Below, piece after piece: positions 16,901-23,776 of a DNA stretch of 64,000 bases (position 1 is the stretch's first letter; the number at the start of each line of letters is the position of its first letter). This DNA comes from Streptomyces sp. NBC_00306. Its GTDB lineage: Bacteria; Actinomycetota; Actinomycetes; Streptomycetales; Streptomycetaceae. The stretch lies in assembly GCF_036169555.1 (NCBI RefSeq), contig NZ_CP108032.1, positions 7,440,001 to 7,504,000 on the forward strand, read 5' to 3'. A model generated the notes under the pieces. That model saw only the letters and a program-made list of their open reading frames with translations. It was not told the DNA's origin and ran no database searches. The position numbers and the translations under genes were made by a program.

Positions 16901-18747
16901 CGACCCTGAGCCAGATGATCCGGCTGGCAGCAGCCAGTGGTGCCAGTGCCGTCGTTGCAGTGGTGCTGCTCGATCGCCTGGACGACCAGGAGGCGGCCGC
17001 GCTGCGCACGCTGCGGGCGGTGGCTCCGCCGGACGGTGGTGCCCCTGTGCCGGCGCTGGTGCGCTTCGTCAGCACCAGCAGCATTCCCGGAGAGTCCCCG
17101 CACGACTGCGCCATCTGCGCGACCAGGGTGCGTGTGCAGGACGACAGTGCCGCCCCCGGGCGTCTTCGCCGGCACGCCGAGCGGGTGTACGACCTGCTGC
17201 GCCCGAGAAGGCGTGAAGAGGTCTTCAGCAGTGCTGCCGCAGATCTTTTCACCGTGCCGGTCGGCTCCGACGACGTGATCGACTACATCCGGTGGCGCAG
17301 TCTTCTCCGCCGGGGGCTGCGTGACACCGCCAGCCGCCAGCTCGTCGTCGACCGTCTCAGCAGCCTGTTGGACCGGCCGGGAACAGGGGAATTCACGAGA
17401 GACAACCTGATACGACTGCTTGCCGCGGAGCAACAGTGGCTCAAACTGCCTCCATTGCGCTTCACCGTCGCGCGTGAGCTGCTGGCGCGTATCTGTGTAG
17501 CCGGGCTGAGCAAAGCGGTCAACGTCTCGCCCTGGCTGCGCGTCCAGGCGCTGATGGTGCTGGCCGCGACCACACCGCAGCAACTGACGGAGGTTCTGCC
17601 CGACCTGCTGGCCCTTGCGTTGGATGAGCCGGTCCTCGTCGATCAGATGCTGCTGGAGTGCTATCGACTGCTCAGGCGGCCGCCGAACGATTCGCCGATC
17701 GATGTGGTGCGGCTGCGCAAGAGTCTGCTCCGCTGCCGGACGAATCTGGGCAAGCATCGGGATGCGCGTGCCCCGGCACTCGCCGACGACTACCTCCATG
17801 TCGTCCAGGAACTGATCACCATCGCCGATCACAAGGCGAGCCCCAAACCTGACGATGCCCAGAAGGCATGGGAGCGCCTTCGCGAGGATCTGGGGCATGC
17901 GGTTGTTCGGCATCGGCTGGACGCGGGGCTGCTGCGGGTGCGGGTGTGCGTCGAAGACCTCGAGGACGCCGCGCCCACCGAGCAGGCAGTGCTCGACGCG
18001 CGCTCCGACTGGGAAAGCTGCACACGTCACCTCGCCGAGCGGGCCCTCGTGTGCCTCCCCGCTCTGCATCACATTCTCGCCGGCGAGTACGTGTACGACC
18101 GTCTCGGGAGACTGGAGCACGAGCGTCTGATGCGGCTTCTCCAGAACGGGATCGGTGCGCTCAGCGAGGTGACCGAGCGACTCGACCGCCTGCTTCGCGG
18201 GCCACGGCTTCCGGATGATCAGGATTGGCAGAGCATGCGGTTCGAGTTCCTCGACCGCATCGACTGGTGGTATCGGATGTTCCTGGCGACTCATCTGCCC
18301 AGGACCGGCAAGAGGGCGCATGTCGTCGATCTCGTGTCGACGGCCCCCACTCTCCTGCAACCCAGGATCGCGATGATCCTGGATTCGCACGGAGCGGAAT
18401 CCGACGTACCACCGGCCCGGGTCGATTCAGGGCAGGGGTGCGAAGTCTTCTGCCCTTCTGCCTTACTGGACGAAGCCGTTGAGCATGTGCTGGAGAACAC
18501 CGAGCGTCATCGCATTCCAGGAGCCGAATGCCGCATAGGGGTGTCGTACGAACTTCCTGAGCCCGGCAACGTGCAGGTCGTTCTGCGTAACACCGGAACG
18601 CGCCCCCGTTCCGTCCCGGGACAAGGGCTGCGTGCTCTCAACGCAAAACTGAGGCCCTTTGAGGCGTCATTGACCGGTCGGCCTCTTACAGGCGAACCCT
18701 GGACATTCGAGACGATCTTGACCTTGCGGCTGTGGGAGGGAGCTTAG
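13924..18747 (+). CDS. Giant GHKL ATPase - tandem phosphoribosyltransferase-like - GHKL protein
   Basis: A 1607-residue cytoplasmic protein with no signal or membrane helix. Residues about 40-78 look STAS/MEDS-like. A GHKL-type ATPase follows: N-box ELVQNVAEHA (221-230), G1 box DSGIG (285-289) and G2 box GHNGLW (345-350). Residues 420-520 form another alpha/beta region. Two PRPP-loop-like segments come next, VVLITDLLSTENTA (744-757) and the near-canonical VVVVDGRATTGTTL (982-995). A CAIC cysteine pair is at 1062-1065. Residues about 1110-1500 are all-helical. A second, degenerate GHKL region ends the protein, with DEAVEHVLENTERH near 1517 and a GQGLRALNAKL G2-like loop at 1566. There is no histidine phosphoacceptor helix, so it is not a normal sensor kinase. 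The ATG has GGGAGG seven bases upstream. An in-frame TTA codon lies at residue 1514 (18463-18465). The next gene starts two bases after the stop. Function not known; a regulatory or conflict-system core is inferred. Confidence 0.85.
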   Translation: MARLRFPPRLTPSVWEKVLPRRAPLMADGTWSRKVVEEGLHLDFARVEFADLAALARALLLIDAAVRDGLQVRVTLPTAEVAGDGGEATLGMSEEEASDDAHRQLTRQARARGDARGFMLQVGFVAALRPDHWRNGVVQVDDATMAVDLGGADYVAAERTQAGPDEAPYQRRRILPFQWLPPLAGEELRDAHAFQAVLTRLPDLGLSQTDADALGRTVLVELVQNVAEHAGAGLPGGPPHPLVGAVLLDSRTYARRHDDAPPSSGDLAQYATATSSQVLRLVVGDSGIGLVARLHQDSTRHGAAAVEHPFGHRARRTEDTVFRAFGHGSGAPDDADGVPHSPRPGHNGLWRVSHLVQSYGGSVVVRTSDGAAGYVYGETTDGARFTQHALGRAPGTLHEIHILTDPKAHRAPVAWVDQPEAVAGPPLRWVRCVFDPVAGLGEPDRTTLVEAARAAAADPVGGGVVVSMSLRDSRYLSHSARQNALSSALGAASALADVTAVAVLFPDADRRILDLSVSGLHAEESSTTTGVSPRPVLVHGCYGPPIWYGGSKALRAVLAGLSRAGGVVPIEAAVRQWTAAGGAPGDGLWQALDEHRQLFRVNGGQLTLGLSPLSVLRTLDRAVHVELAAAIGEGGEGVGTALGLFRTPGLRITSRWVDSGQLLAGTIGVETGAFVLARKVEAVLRSRGEPDLPTVVAHVSAAPRLLAARLSECLSLGGRHHAMPGELDLDGLHPSERIPVGERVVLITDLLSTENTARRAAAAIAGANAEPAVIACVVDARPVRRHIELLNRSIPVVSLTDVVIDIYGADGRTAPTGDSLSADLVDIDPILRHPVIPSRVEAPRVTETEFLEWCTQAPDTLSLGHVAGPRSHSSAMLHLDRALRHPEIGTRITDTVLDVLREALDSINLSDDGNSGVSGGLQLWYAGTPDDIYDSRLPEAVHTRLSELGAPVGPLVAVPRGVAGNRWIFPTATQHDAQGQTVVVVDGRATTGTTLSQMIRLAAASGASAVVAVVLLDRLDDQEAAALRTLRAVAPPDGGAPVPALVRFVSTSSIPGESPHDCAICATRVRVQDDSAAPGRLRRHAERVYDLLRPRRREEVFSSAAADLFTVPVGSDDVIDYIRWRSLLRRGLRDTASRQLVVDRLSSLLDRPGTGEFTRDNLIRLLAAEQQWLKLPPLRFTVARELLARICVAGLSKAVNVSPWLRVQALMVLAATTPQQLTEVLPDLLALALDEPVLVDQMLLECYRLLRRPPNDSPIDVVRLRKSLLRCRTNLGKHRDARAPALADDYLHVVQELITIADHKASPKPDDAQKAWERLREDLGHAVVRHRLDAGLLRVRVCVEDLEDAAPTEQAVLDARSDWESCTRHLAERALVCLPALHHILAGEYVYDRLGRLEHERLMRLLQNGIGALSEVTERLDRLLRGPRLPDDQDWQSMRFEFLDRIDWWYRMFLATHLPRTGKRAHVVDLVSTAPTLLQPRIAMILDSHGAESDVPPARVDSGQGCEVFCPSALLDEAVEHVLENTERHRIPGAECRIGVSYELPEPGNVQVVLRNTGTRPRSVPGQGLRALNAKLRPFEASLTGRPLTGEPWTFETILTLRLWEGA

Positions 18748-18749
18748 CC

Positions 18750-20408
18750 ATGCCGGTCATCAGGGCGTTGATGGTCGATGACGAGGCCAAGAACCTACGG
18801 CAGTTCACCACCCGCCTGGGCAATCAGTTCGAAAAGGTGGACTGGGAGGTGAGATGGGAGACCACGACCGATCCTGACGCCGGTCAACAGCTGATCAGGA
18901 GGGCTGAACCGCCGTTCGACTTCGTGCTGGTCGATCTGCTGTTCCTGCGCGAGGATCTCCCCGGCATCAGGGAGGCTCGCGGCCTGGAACTCATCACTGA
19001 GGCCAAGGAACGTTCTCTGCAGACCTATATTCTCGCTGTGAGCTCCGGCGAGGAGAACCTGGCTGATCTCTTCGACCTTGCGAAGCACAACGGGGCGCAT
19101 CATGCCTTCCGCCGCTACGAATTCACCAATCTTTCCCGCGACAACAGCCCTGCCGCCATCGTCAAAGCCGTCAAGAGCCACTTGTTGGACAACGGCACGG
19201 TACGCACTGTCCACGTCGTTGCCGACCAGAGGGATCCGGCTGTGCTGTCCATCATCGATGAGGTCGGTGAGGCGACGCTGTCCCAGCTGTACAGCAGAGT
19301 GCTCGAGGCCGCGGGCGCAGAGACGACGACCATGAACGTGAGATTCCTGACGCCAGGAGCGTCTGGTGCAGTGGTTTGCTCCGTGACGTCCGAAGCACCG
19401 GGGGAGCCGGTGCGGCGTCACGTCCTCAAGGCCGGCCGTGACGAGCAGACCTTGATGCGCGAGGCGCAGCAGGGCGCCATCGCGGCCAAGGTGCTGCCTG
19501 CCCGGCTGCTCGTGAGACAGCACCCGGAACGTCCGGTGGGTCCCGTCAACGGCTGGTACGCGTTGGGTGCGCCGCTTCCGGACCGTGTCATGACTCTTCG
19601 TGCATGGCTGGAGTCAGGTCCGTTGGCAGCTGAGGTGTCGGACGTCCTGATCAAACTGTTCACAGAGGGCCTGGGCGCGGCGCACCGTGAGAACCTGCAG
19701 AGCAACGAGCCGATCGGCGAGCTGTTGCGCTTCTCGCACTTGCGGCAGAGCAGGGTGCTGCAGGCGCTGACGCTGCTGACGCCGGCGCTGTTGCGCCCAG
19801 AGGGTGGCCGGATGGCCGATGCGACCGATCTGACTCTGGAGCTGGAGTCGTTCGTCCGCGAGGCCAGACCGCTGGGCGTACCGATGAGCCGACTGTCGCA
19901 GCCCACGTTCACCACCTACGCACACGGCGATCTGCACGGGGGCAATGTGCTGATCTGCCGGGGGCATCACCCCACCCCCGTCCTGATCGACACCAGTGAG
20001 TTCGGACGCGCACACTGGGCGACCGATGCCGCACGCTTCGCCGTGGATGTCCTGATGCGCTCGGTGGACGCTGGCGTGGAGTCCTTGTTCTTCACGCGGT
20101 TCGAGGACTGGCGGGAACTTCTACGGCGCATGGGCGCTTGTGAACCGATTGAGCCCGCGACGACGGACGACGAGGGCACGACATCGTCATTGGTGGCGCT
20201 GTCCTGGGTCACGAGTTGTGTGCCTACGCTCTGCCCGGCTGCCGTCGAGTGGGAGCAGCACCGTTGGGAGTGGCATCTCGTCCTCGCCGACTACCTGCTC
20301 CGCTCGGCCTGTCACCAAGACCTCCCTGCCCCGAAGCGGGCTCTCGGACTGGTGGGTGCCCACGATCAGCTGAAGTCCGCGACACGAATGCTTCTGGCGT
20401 CGCTGTAG
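18750..20408 (+). CDS. Receiver domain fused to an APH/choline-kinase-like phosphotransferase
   Basis: A 552-residue soluble protein. Residues 5-145 form a response-regulator receiver: acidic pair D10-D11 in MVDDEAKNL, phosphoacceptor D62 in FVLVDLLF, and serines at 98-99 in ILAVSSGEE. The usual late lysine is replaced near 121 (AFRRYEF). Residues about 165-540 form an aminoglycoside-phosphotransferase-like kinase. The candidate ATP lysine is K227 (HVLKAG), followed by the catalytic loop HGDLHGGN (392-399) and metal-binding D414 in VLIDTSEFG. All key kinase residues are present, so activity is likely. There is no DNA-binding output domain. It starts two bases after the giant ATPase gene, and its GGGAGGGAG ribosome site lies inside that gene. 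The pair is one operon, and this protein is probably the phosphorylated or phosphorylating partner. Its substrate is unknown. Confidence 0.85.
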   Translation: MPVIRALMVDDEAKNLRQFTTRLGNQFEKVDWEVRWETTTDPDAGQQLIRRAEPPFDFVLVDLLFLREDLPGIREARGLELITEAKERSLQTYILAVSSGEENLADLFDLAKHNGAHHAFRRYEFTNLSRDNSPAAIVKAVKSHLLDNGTVRTVHVVADQRDPAVLSIIDEVGEATLSQLYSRVLEAAGAETTTMNVRFLTPGASGAVVCSVTSEAPGEPVRRHVLKAGRDEQTLMREAQQGAIAAKVLPARLLVRQHPERPVGPVNGWYALGAPLPDRVMTLRAWLESGPLAAEVSDVLIKLFTEGLGAAHRENLQSNEPIGELLRFSHLRQSRVLQALTLLTPALLRPEGGRMADATDLTLELESFVREARPLGVPMSRLSQPTFTTYAHGDLHGGNVLICRGHHPTPVLIDTSEFGRAHWATDAARFAVDVLMRSVDAGVESLFFTRFEDWRELLRRMGACEPIEPATTDDEGTTSSLVALSWVTSCVPTLCPAAVEWEQHRWEWHLVLADYLLRSACHQDLPAPKRALGLVGAHDQLKSATRMLLASL

Positions 20409-20458
20409 CCGTTGCCCTAGCTGTCGTCGTGTGCCGCCGGGGACTACGGGACAGCCCC

Positions 20459-21610
20459 TCAGGCGTCGAGCAACTCCCGTACCAGCGCCCCGACCTGTCC
20501 CGTCTCGATCAGGAACCCGTCATGTCCGTACGGCGATTCGATCCTCCGCAAACGATCCGCATGCGGAATGCCGGCCGCCAGCTCCGCCTGCTGGTGCGGT
20601 GGGTACAGCCGGTCGGAGTCGACACCGGCGACCAGCGTCCGGGCCCGCACGCGGGCCAGCGCCGCGGCCGTGCCCCCACGTCCCCGGCCGATGTCGTGGC
20701 TGTTCATCGATTCGGTGAGCGTCACATAGCTCCCGGCGTCGAAACGGCGGACCAGCTTGGCCGCGTGATGGTCGAGGTAGGACTCCACCTGGTACCGGCC
20801 ACCCCGCCAGGGCTGTTCGTCGCCCTGGGCGGCTCGGCCGAAGCGTGCGTCGAGTTCGGGCTCGCTGCGGTAGGTGACATGGGCCAGCCGGCGAGCGAGG
20901 CCGAGGCCGGAGTGCGGGCCACGGCCGTCTACCGCGTCGTGGTAGTCGCCGTTGCGCCAGTGCGGATCCGAACGGATGGCGCGGAGCTGGATGTCGGCCC
21001 AGGCGATCTGTTCGGCGCTCGCGAAGGGCGGGCAGGCGAGCAGCAGCAGGGACTCCGTGCGATCCGGACGCGACACCGCCCACTCCAGCGCGCGCATGCC
21101 GCCCATCGACCCGCCGATCACCGCCGCCCAGCGGTCGATCCCCAGCAGGTCGGCCAGGCATGCCTCGGCCGAGACCTGGTCCCGCTGGGTGAGGAAGGGG
21201 AAGCTGCCGCCCCAGCGCCTGCCGTCCGCGCGGCGTGAGGAGGGGCCCGTACTGCCCTGGCAGCCGCCGAGCACATTCGGGGCGACGACGAACCAGCGGT
21301 CGGTGTCCACCGCGCTGCCGGGGCCGATCAGGCCGTCCCACCAGCCGGGTGTCGGGTGGCCGGGCTCCACGGGACCGCTGACGTGACTGTCGCCGGTCAG
21401 CGCGTGCAGGACGAGCACGGCGTTGGAGGCATCCGGGGCGAGCCGGCCCCAGGTCTCGTACGCCAGGCGTACGCCGGGCAGCGCACCGCCGGCCTCCAGG
21501 GGCAACGGCTTCTCCAGCACCGCCCATCGGCGCCGGCCCGGCGCGTCCCCCTCCTGCCAGGCCCCCGTGGCCGGCAGGAGAGGGACGGTCGCCGCGGCCT
21601 CCGCGGTCAG
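20459..21610 (-). CDS. metX: Homoserine O-acetyltransferase
   Basis: A 383-residue alpha/beta-hydrolase-fold enzyme that transfers an acetyl group from acetyl-CoA to homoserine, the first committed step to methionine by direct sulfhydrylation. The nucleophile elbow is GGSMGG (S168). The rest of the triad is the Asp in 'AGVDSDRLYP' and the His in 'PYGHDGF' near the C-terminus. The family's 'LHALTGDSHVSG' oxyanion region and 'NVLGGCQGSTGPSS' are intact. No ATG, GTG or TTG fits the N-terminus. A CTG at 21610 overlaps the metY stop as CTGA and follows AAGGAGG, so a rare CTG start is proposed. It is translationally coupled to metY, which makes the next enzyme of the pathway. Confidence 0.9.
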   Translation of the reverse strand: MTAEAAATVPLLPATGAWQEGDAPGRRRWAVLEKPLPLEAGGALPGVRLAYETWGRLAPDASNAVLVLHALTGDSHVSGPVEPGHPTPGWWDGLIGPGSAVDTDRWFVVAPNVLGGCQGSTGPSSRRADGRRWGGSFPFLTQRDQVSAEACLADLLGIDRWAAVIGGSMGGMRALEWAVSRPDRTESLLLLACPPFASAEQIAWADIQLRAIRSDPHWRNGDYHDAVDGRGPHSGLGLARRLAHVTYRSEPELDARFGRAAQGDEQPWRGGRYQVESYLDHHAAKLVRRFDAGSYVTLTESMNSHDIGRGRGGTAAALARVRARTLVAGVDSDRLYPPHQQAELAAGIPHADRLRRIESPYGHDGFLIETGQVGALVRELLDA

Positions 21611-22965
21611 GAGGCCTCCTTGGCCGCTCGGAACCCCGCTTCGAGATCGGCCTTCAGGTCGGCGATGTTCTCGATACCGACCGAGAGCCGCACGAGGCCC
21701 GGGGACGCTCCCGTGGCCGCGAGCTGGTCGGCGTCGAGCTGGCTGTGGGTCGTGGACGCGGGATGGATGATCAGGCTGCGGACGTCCCCGATGTTCGCGA
21801 GATGGCTGAACAGCTCGACCGCGTCGACGAACTTCCTCCCCGCCGCCACGCCGTCGCGCAGTTCGAAGGAGAGGACGGCGCCCGAGCCCCGGGGCAGATA
21901 GCGCTGCGCGGCCTCGTACCAACGGCTCGACGGCAGGCCCGGGTAGTGGACCGCCGCCACCTCGTCACGCTGCTCCAGCCACTCCGCCAGCGCCTGTGCG
22001 TTGGCCGAGTGCCGTTCGATGCGGAGACTGAGCGTCTCCACGCCCTGGAGGAGCAGGAAGGACGAGTGCGGCGAGATGGCGGGGCCGAGGTCGCGGAGCA
22101 GTTGCACCCGGAGCTTGACCGCGAAGGCGCTGGGGCCGAGAGCGGGCCAGTAGCGCAGACCGTGGTAGCTGGGGTCGGGCTCGTTGAAGTCCGGGAAGCG
22201 TTCGGCGTGGGCACCGAAGTCGAAGGTGCCGCCGTCTACCACGACACCGCCGATGGTGGTGCCGTGGCCGCCGAGGAACTTCGTCGCCGAGTGCACCACG
22301 ACATCGGCGCCGTGCTCGATCGGCCGCAGCAGGAACGGGGTCGGCACGGTGTTGTCCACGATGAGCGGTACCCCGGCCTCGTGCGCGGTGTCCGCGACGG
22401 CCCGGACGTCGAGCACGTTGCCGCGCGGATTGCCGAGCGTCTCCGCGAACAGCGCCTTGGTGTTGGGCCGGACCGCGGCGCGCCATGCCTCCACGTCGTC
22501 CGGGTCGTCGACGAAGGAGACCTCGATCCCGAACTTCGGCAGCGTGTGCCGGAAGAGGTTGTACGTGCCCCCGTAGAGAGAGGCGCTGGAGACGATGTGG
22601 TCGCCGGCGCTCGCCAGCGTCAGGATCGCGAGGGTCTCGGCCGCCTGCCCGGACGCGAGTGCCACCGCGGCGACTCCGCCCTCCAGCGCGGCCACACGCT
22701 GCTCGAAGGCGTCCTGGGTGGGGTTGTGGATGCGGGTGTAGATGTTGCCCGGTTCGGCCAACGAGAACAGGTCGGCGGCGTGCTGGGTGTCGCGGAAGAC
22801 GAAGGAGCTCGTCTGGTAGATCGGCACCGCGCGGGCGCCGGTGACGGGATCGGGCGCCGTCCCCGCGTGGATCTGCCGGGTCTCGAACGACCAGCGGGAT
22901 GCGGGATCGGGGGCTGTGCCGTCAGGGGTGTGTCCGGCGGTGACGGAGTCGATCGGCTGGCTCAT
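21607..22965 (-). CDS. metY: O-acetylhomoserine sulfhydrylase (PLP-dependent)
   Basis: A 452-residue PLP enzyme of the Cys/Met metabolism family that makes homocysteine from O-acetylhomoserine and sulfide. The conserved start is 'FETRQIHAGTAPDPVTGARA' followed by 'PIYQTSSFVF'. The tyrosine and arginine of 'NIYTRIHNPT', the 'ALASGQAA' turn, the 'IVDNTVPTPFL' aspartate and the PLP-binding lysine in 'HSATKFLGGHGT' are all present. The ATG at 22965 is preceded by AGAGAG. Its stop overlaps the start of metX, giving a metY-metX operon. The gap to the upstream carbonic anhydrase gene is 100 bases on the same strand, so the three may be cotranscribed. I see no riboswitch. Confidence 0.94.
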   Translation of the reverse strand: MSQPIDSVTAGHTPDGTAPDPASRWSFETRQIHAGTAPDPVTGARAVPIYQTSSFVFRDTQHAADLFSLAEPGNIYTRIHNPTQDAFEQRVAALEGGVAAVALASGQAAETLAILTLASAGDHIVSSASLYGGTYNLFRHTLPKFGIEVSFVDDPDDVEAWRAAVRPNTKALFAETLGNPRGNVLDVRAVADTAHEAGVPLIVDNTVPTPFLLRPIEHGADVVVHSATKFLGGHGTTIGGVVVDGGTFDFGAHAERFPDFNEPDPSYHGLRYWPALGPSAFAVKLRVQLLRDLGPAISPHSSFLLLQGVETLSLRIERHSANAQALAEWLEQRDEVAAVHYPGLPSSRWYEAAQRYLPRGSGAVLSFELRDGVAAGRKFVDAVELFSHLANIGDVRSLIIHPASTTHSQLDADQLAATGASPGLVRLSVGIENIADLKADLEAGFRAAKEAS

Positions 22966-23065
22966 GGCTCTCTCTTCGTACGGAGGCGGAGGCAGGGGCA
23001 GGCAGGGTGGGAAGCGGTGGTGCGGCCGGGGCCCGGGGGCGTGCCGTGACGGATGCCCGAGGTGG

Positions 23066-23563
23066 TCAGGCGACTTCCGCGAGGTGTCCGGTGGCCACGT
23101 CGAACACGAACCCCCGGACGGAATCGGTGTGCGGCACGAAAGGGCTCGCGGAAATGCGGCGGATCGACTGCCGGACGTCATCCTCGAGATCGGAGAAGGA
23201 CTCCGCGGACCAGGGCGGCTTGATTCCGGTCTCTTTCTCGATCTGTGCCTTGAATCCGTCGTCGGTGAACGTGAGCATCCCGCAATCGGTGTGGTGAATG
23301 AGAATGATCTCGCGGGTGCCGAGGAGGCGTTGGCTGATGGCCAGCGAGCGGATCTCGTCGTCCGTCACCACACCGCCGGCATTGCGGATGACGTGCGCCT
23401 CGCCGTCGTCGAGGCCCAGGATCGCGTACACGTTCAGCCGCGCGTCCATGCACGCGACCACGGCGACCTGCCGCGAGGGCGGGAGGGGAAGGGGCCCGCT
23501 GAACGATGCGGCATAGGCCTGGTTGTTGGTCAGGTATTCGTCGGTCGCTGAGATCTCCGGCAT
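23066..23563 (-). CDS. Beta-class carbonic anhydrase
   Basis: A 165-residue cytosolic beta-carbonic anhydrase that interconverts CO2 and bicarbonate. Zinc ligands are C38 (CMDAR), H91 and C94 (HHTDCG), and the Asp40-Arg42 dyad is in place. The length is that of the short actinobacterial group. The ATG at 23563 is preferred over upstream in-frame starts because the family sequence starts there and GAAGGCGAG precedes it. It lies 100 bases upstream of metY on the same strand. Bicarbonate supply has no obvious direct link to methionine synthesis, so the neighbourhood may be accidental. Confidence 0.92.
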   Translation of the reverse strand: MPEISATDEYLTNNQAYAASFSGPLPLPPSRQVAVVACMDARLNVYAILGLDDGEAHVIRNAGGVVTDDEIRSLAISQRLLGTREIILIHHTDCGMLTFTDDGFKAQIEKETGIKPPWSAESFSDLEDDVRQSIRRISASPFVPHTDSVRGFVFDVATGHLAEVA

Positions 23564-23724
23564 GGTGAACTCGCCTTCTCCGGTGCGGTCTTCGGCAACG
23601 TAACGACCGGAAAATCGAACGGGGAAGGGGCGGCCCGACATGGCCACAGGGCTGCAATGAAGCGGCAATGTTCCACGGTTGTGTGAATCGGGGGCCCGTG
23701 CGAACCGAGGGGCATGCGTGGGCG

Positions 23725-23760
23725 GGGCGGGCGGCGAATCACCACATCCGCCGCCCGCCC
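23725..23760 (-). terminator. 12-bp hairpin terminator after the DDN-hemerythrin gene
   Basis: The arms 23725-23736 and 23749-23760 are perfect reverse complements (GGGCGGGCGGCG), with a 12-base loop. It lies just past the stop of the minus-strand gene at 23777. Confidence 0.75.
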
Positions 23761-23776
23761 GTTCACACCTCAGGTG

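Noticed and set aside
15754..18390. An 878-codon open frame on the minus strand opposite the giant ATPase gene
   Set aside because: It is an antisense shadow from GC-biased third positions. It has no domain-like sequence and the plus-strand protein has clear motifs.
13924..18747. The giant ATPase as a conventional sensor histidine kinase
   Set aside because: No dimerisation/phosphoacceptor His helix and no membrane sensor are visible, and the output partner has no DNA-binding domain.
22966..23065. A SAM riboswitch upstream of metY
   Set aside because: The 100-base gap shows no SAM-riboswitch-like helices that I can draw, and the length is too short for SAM-I.
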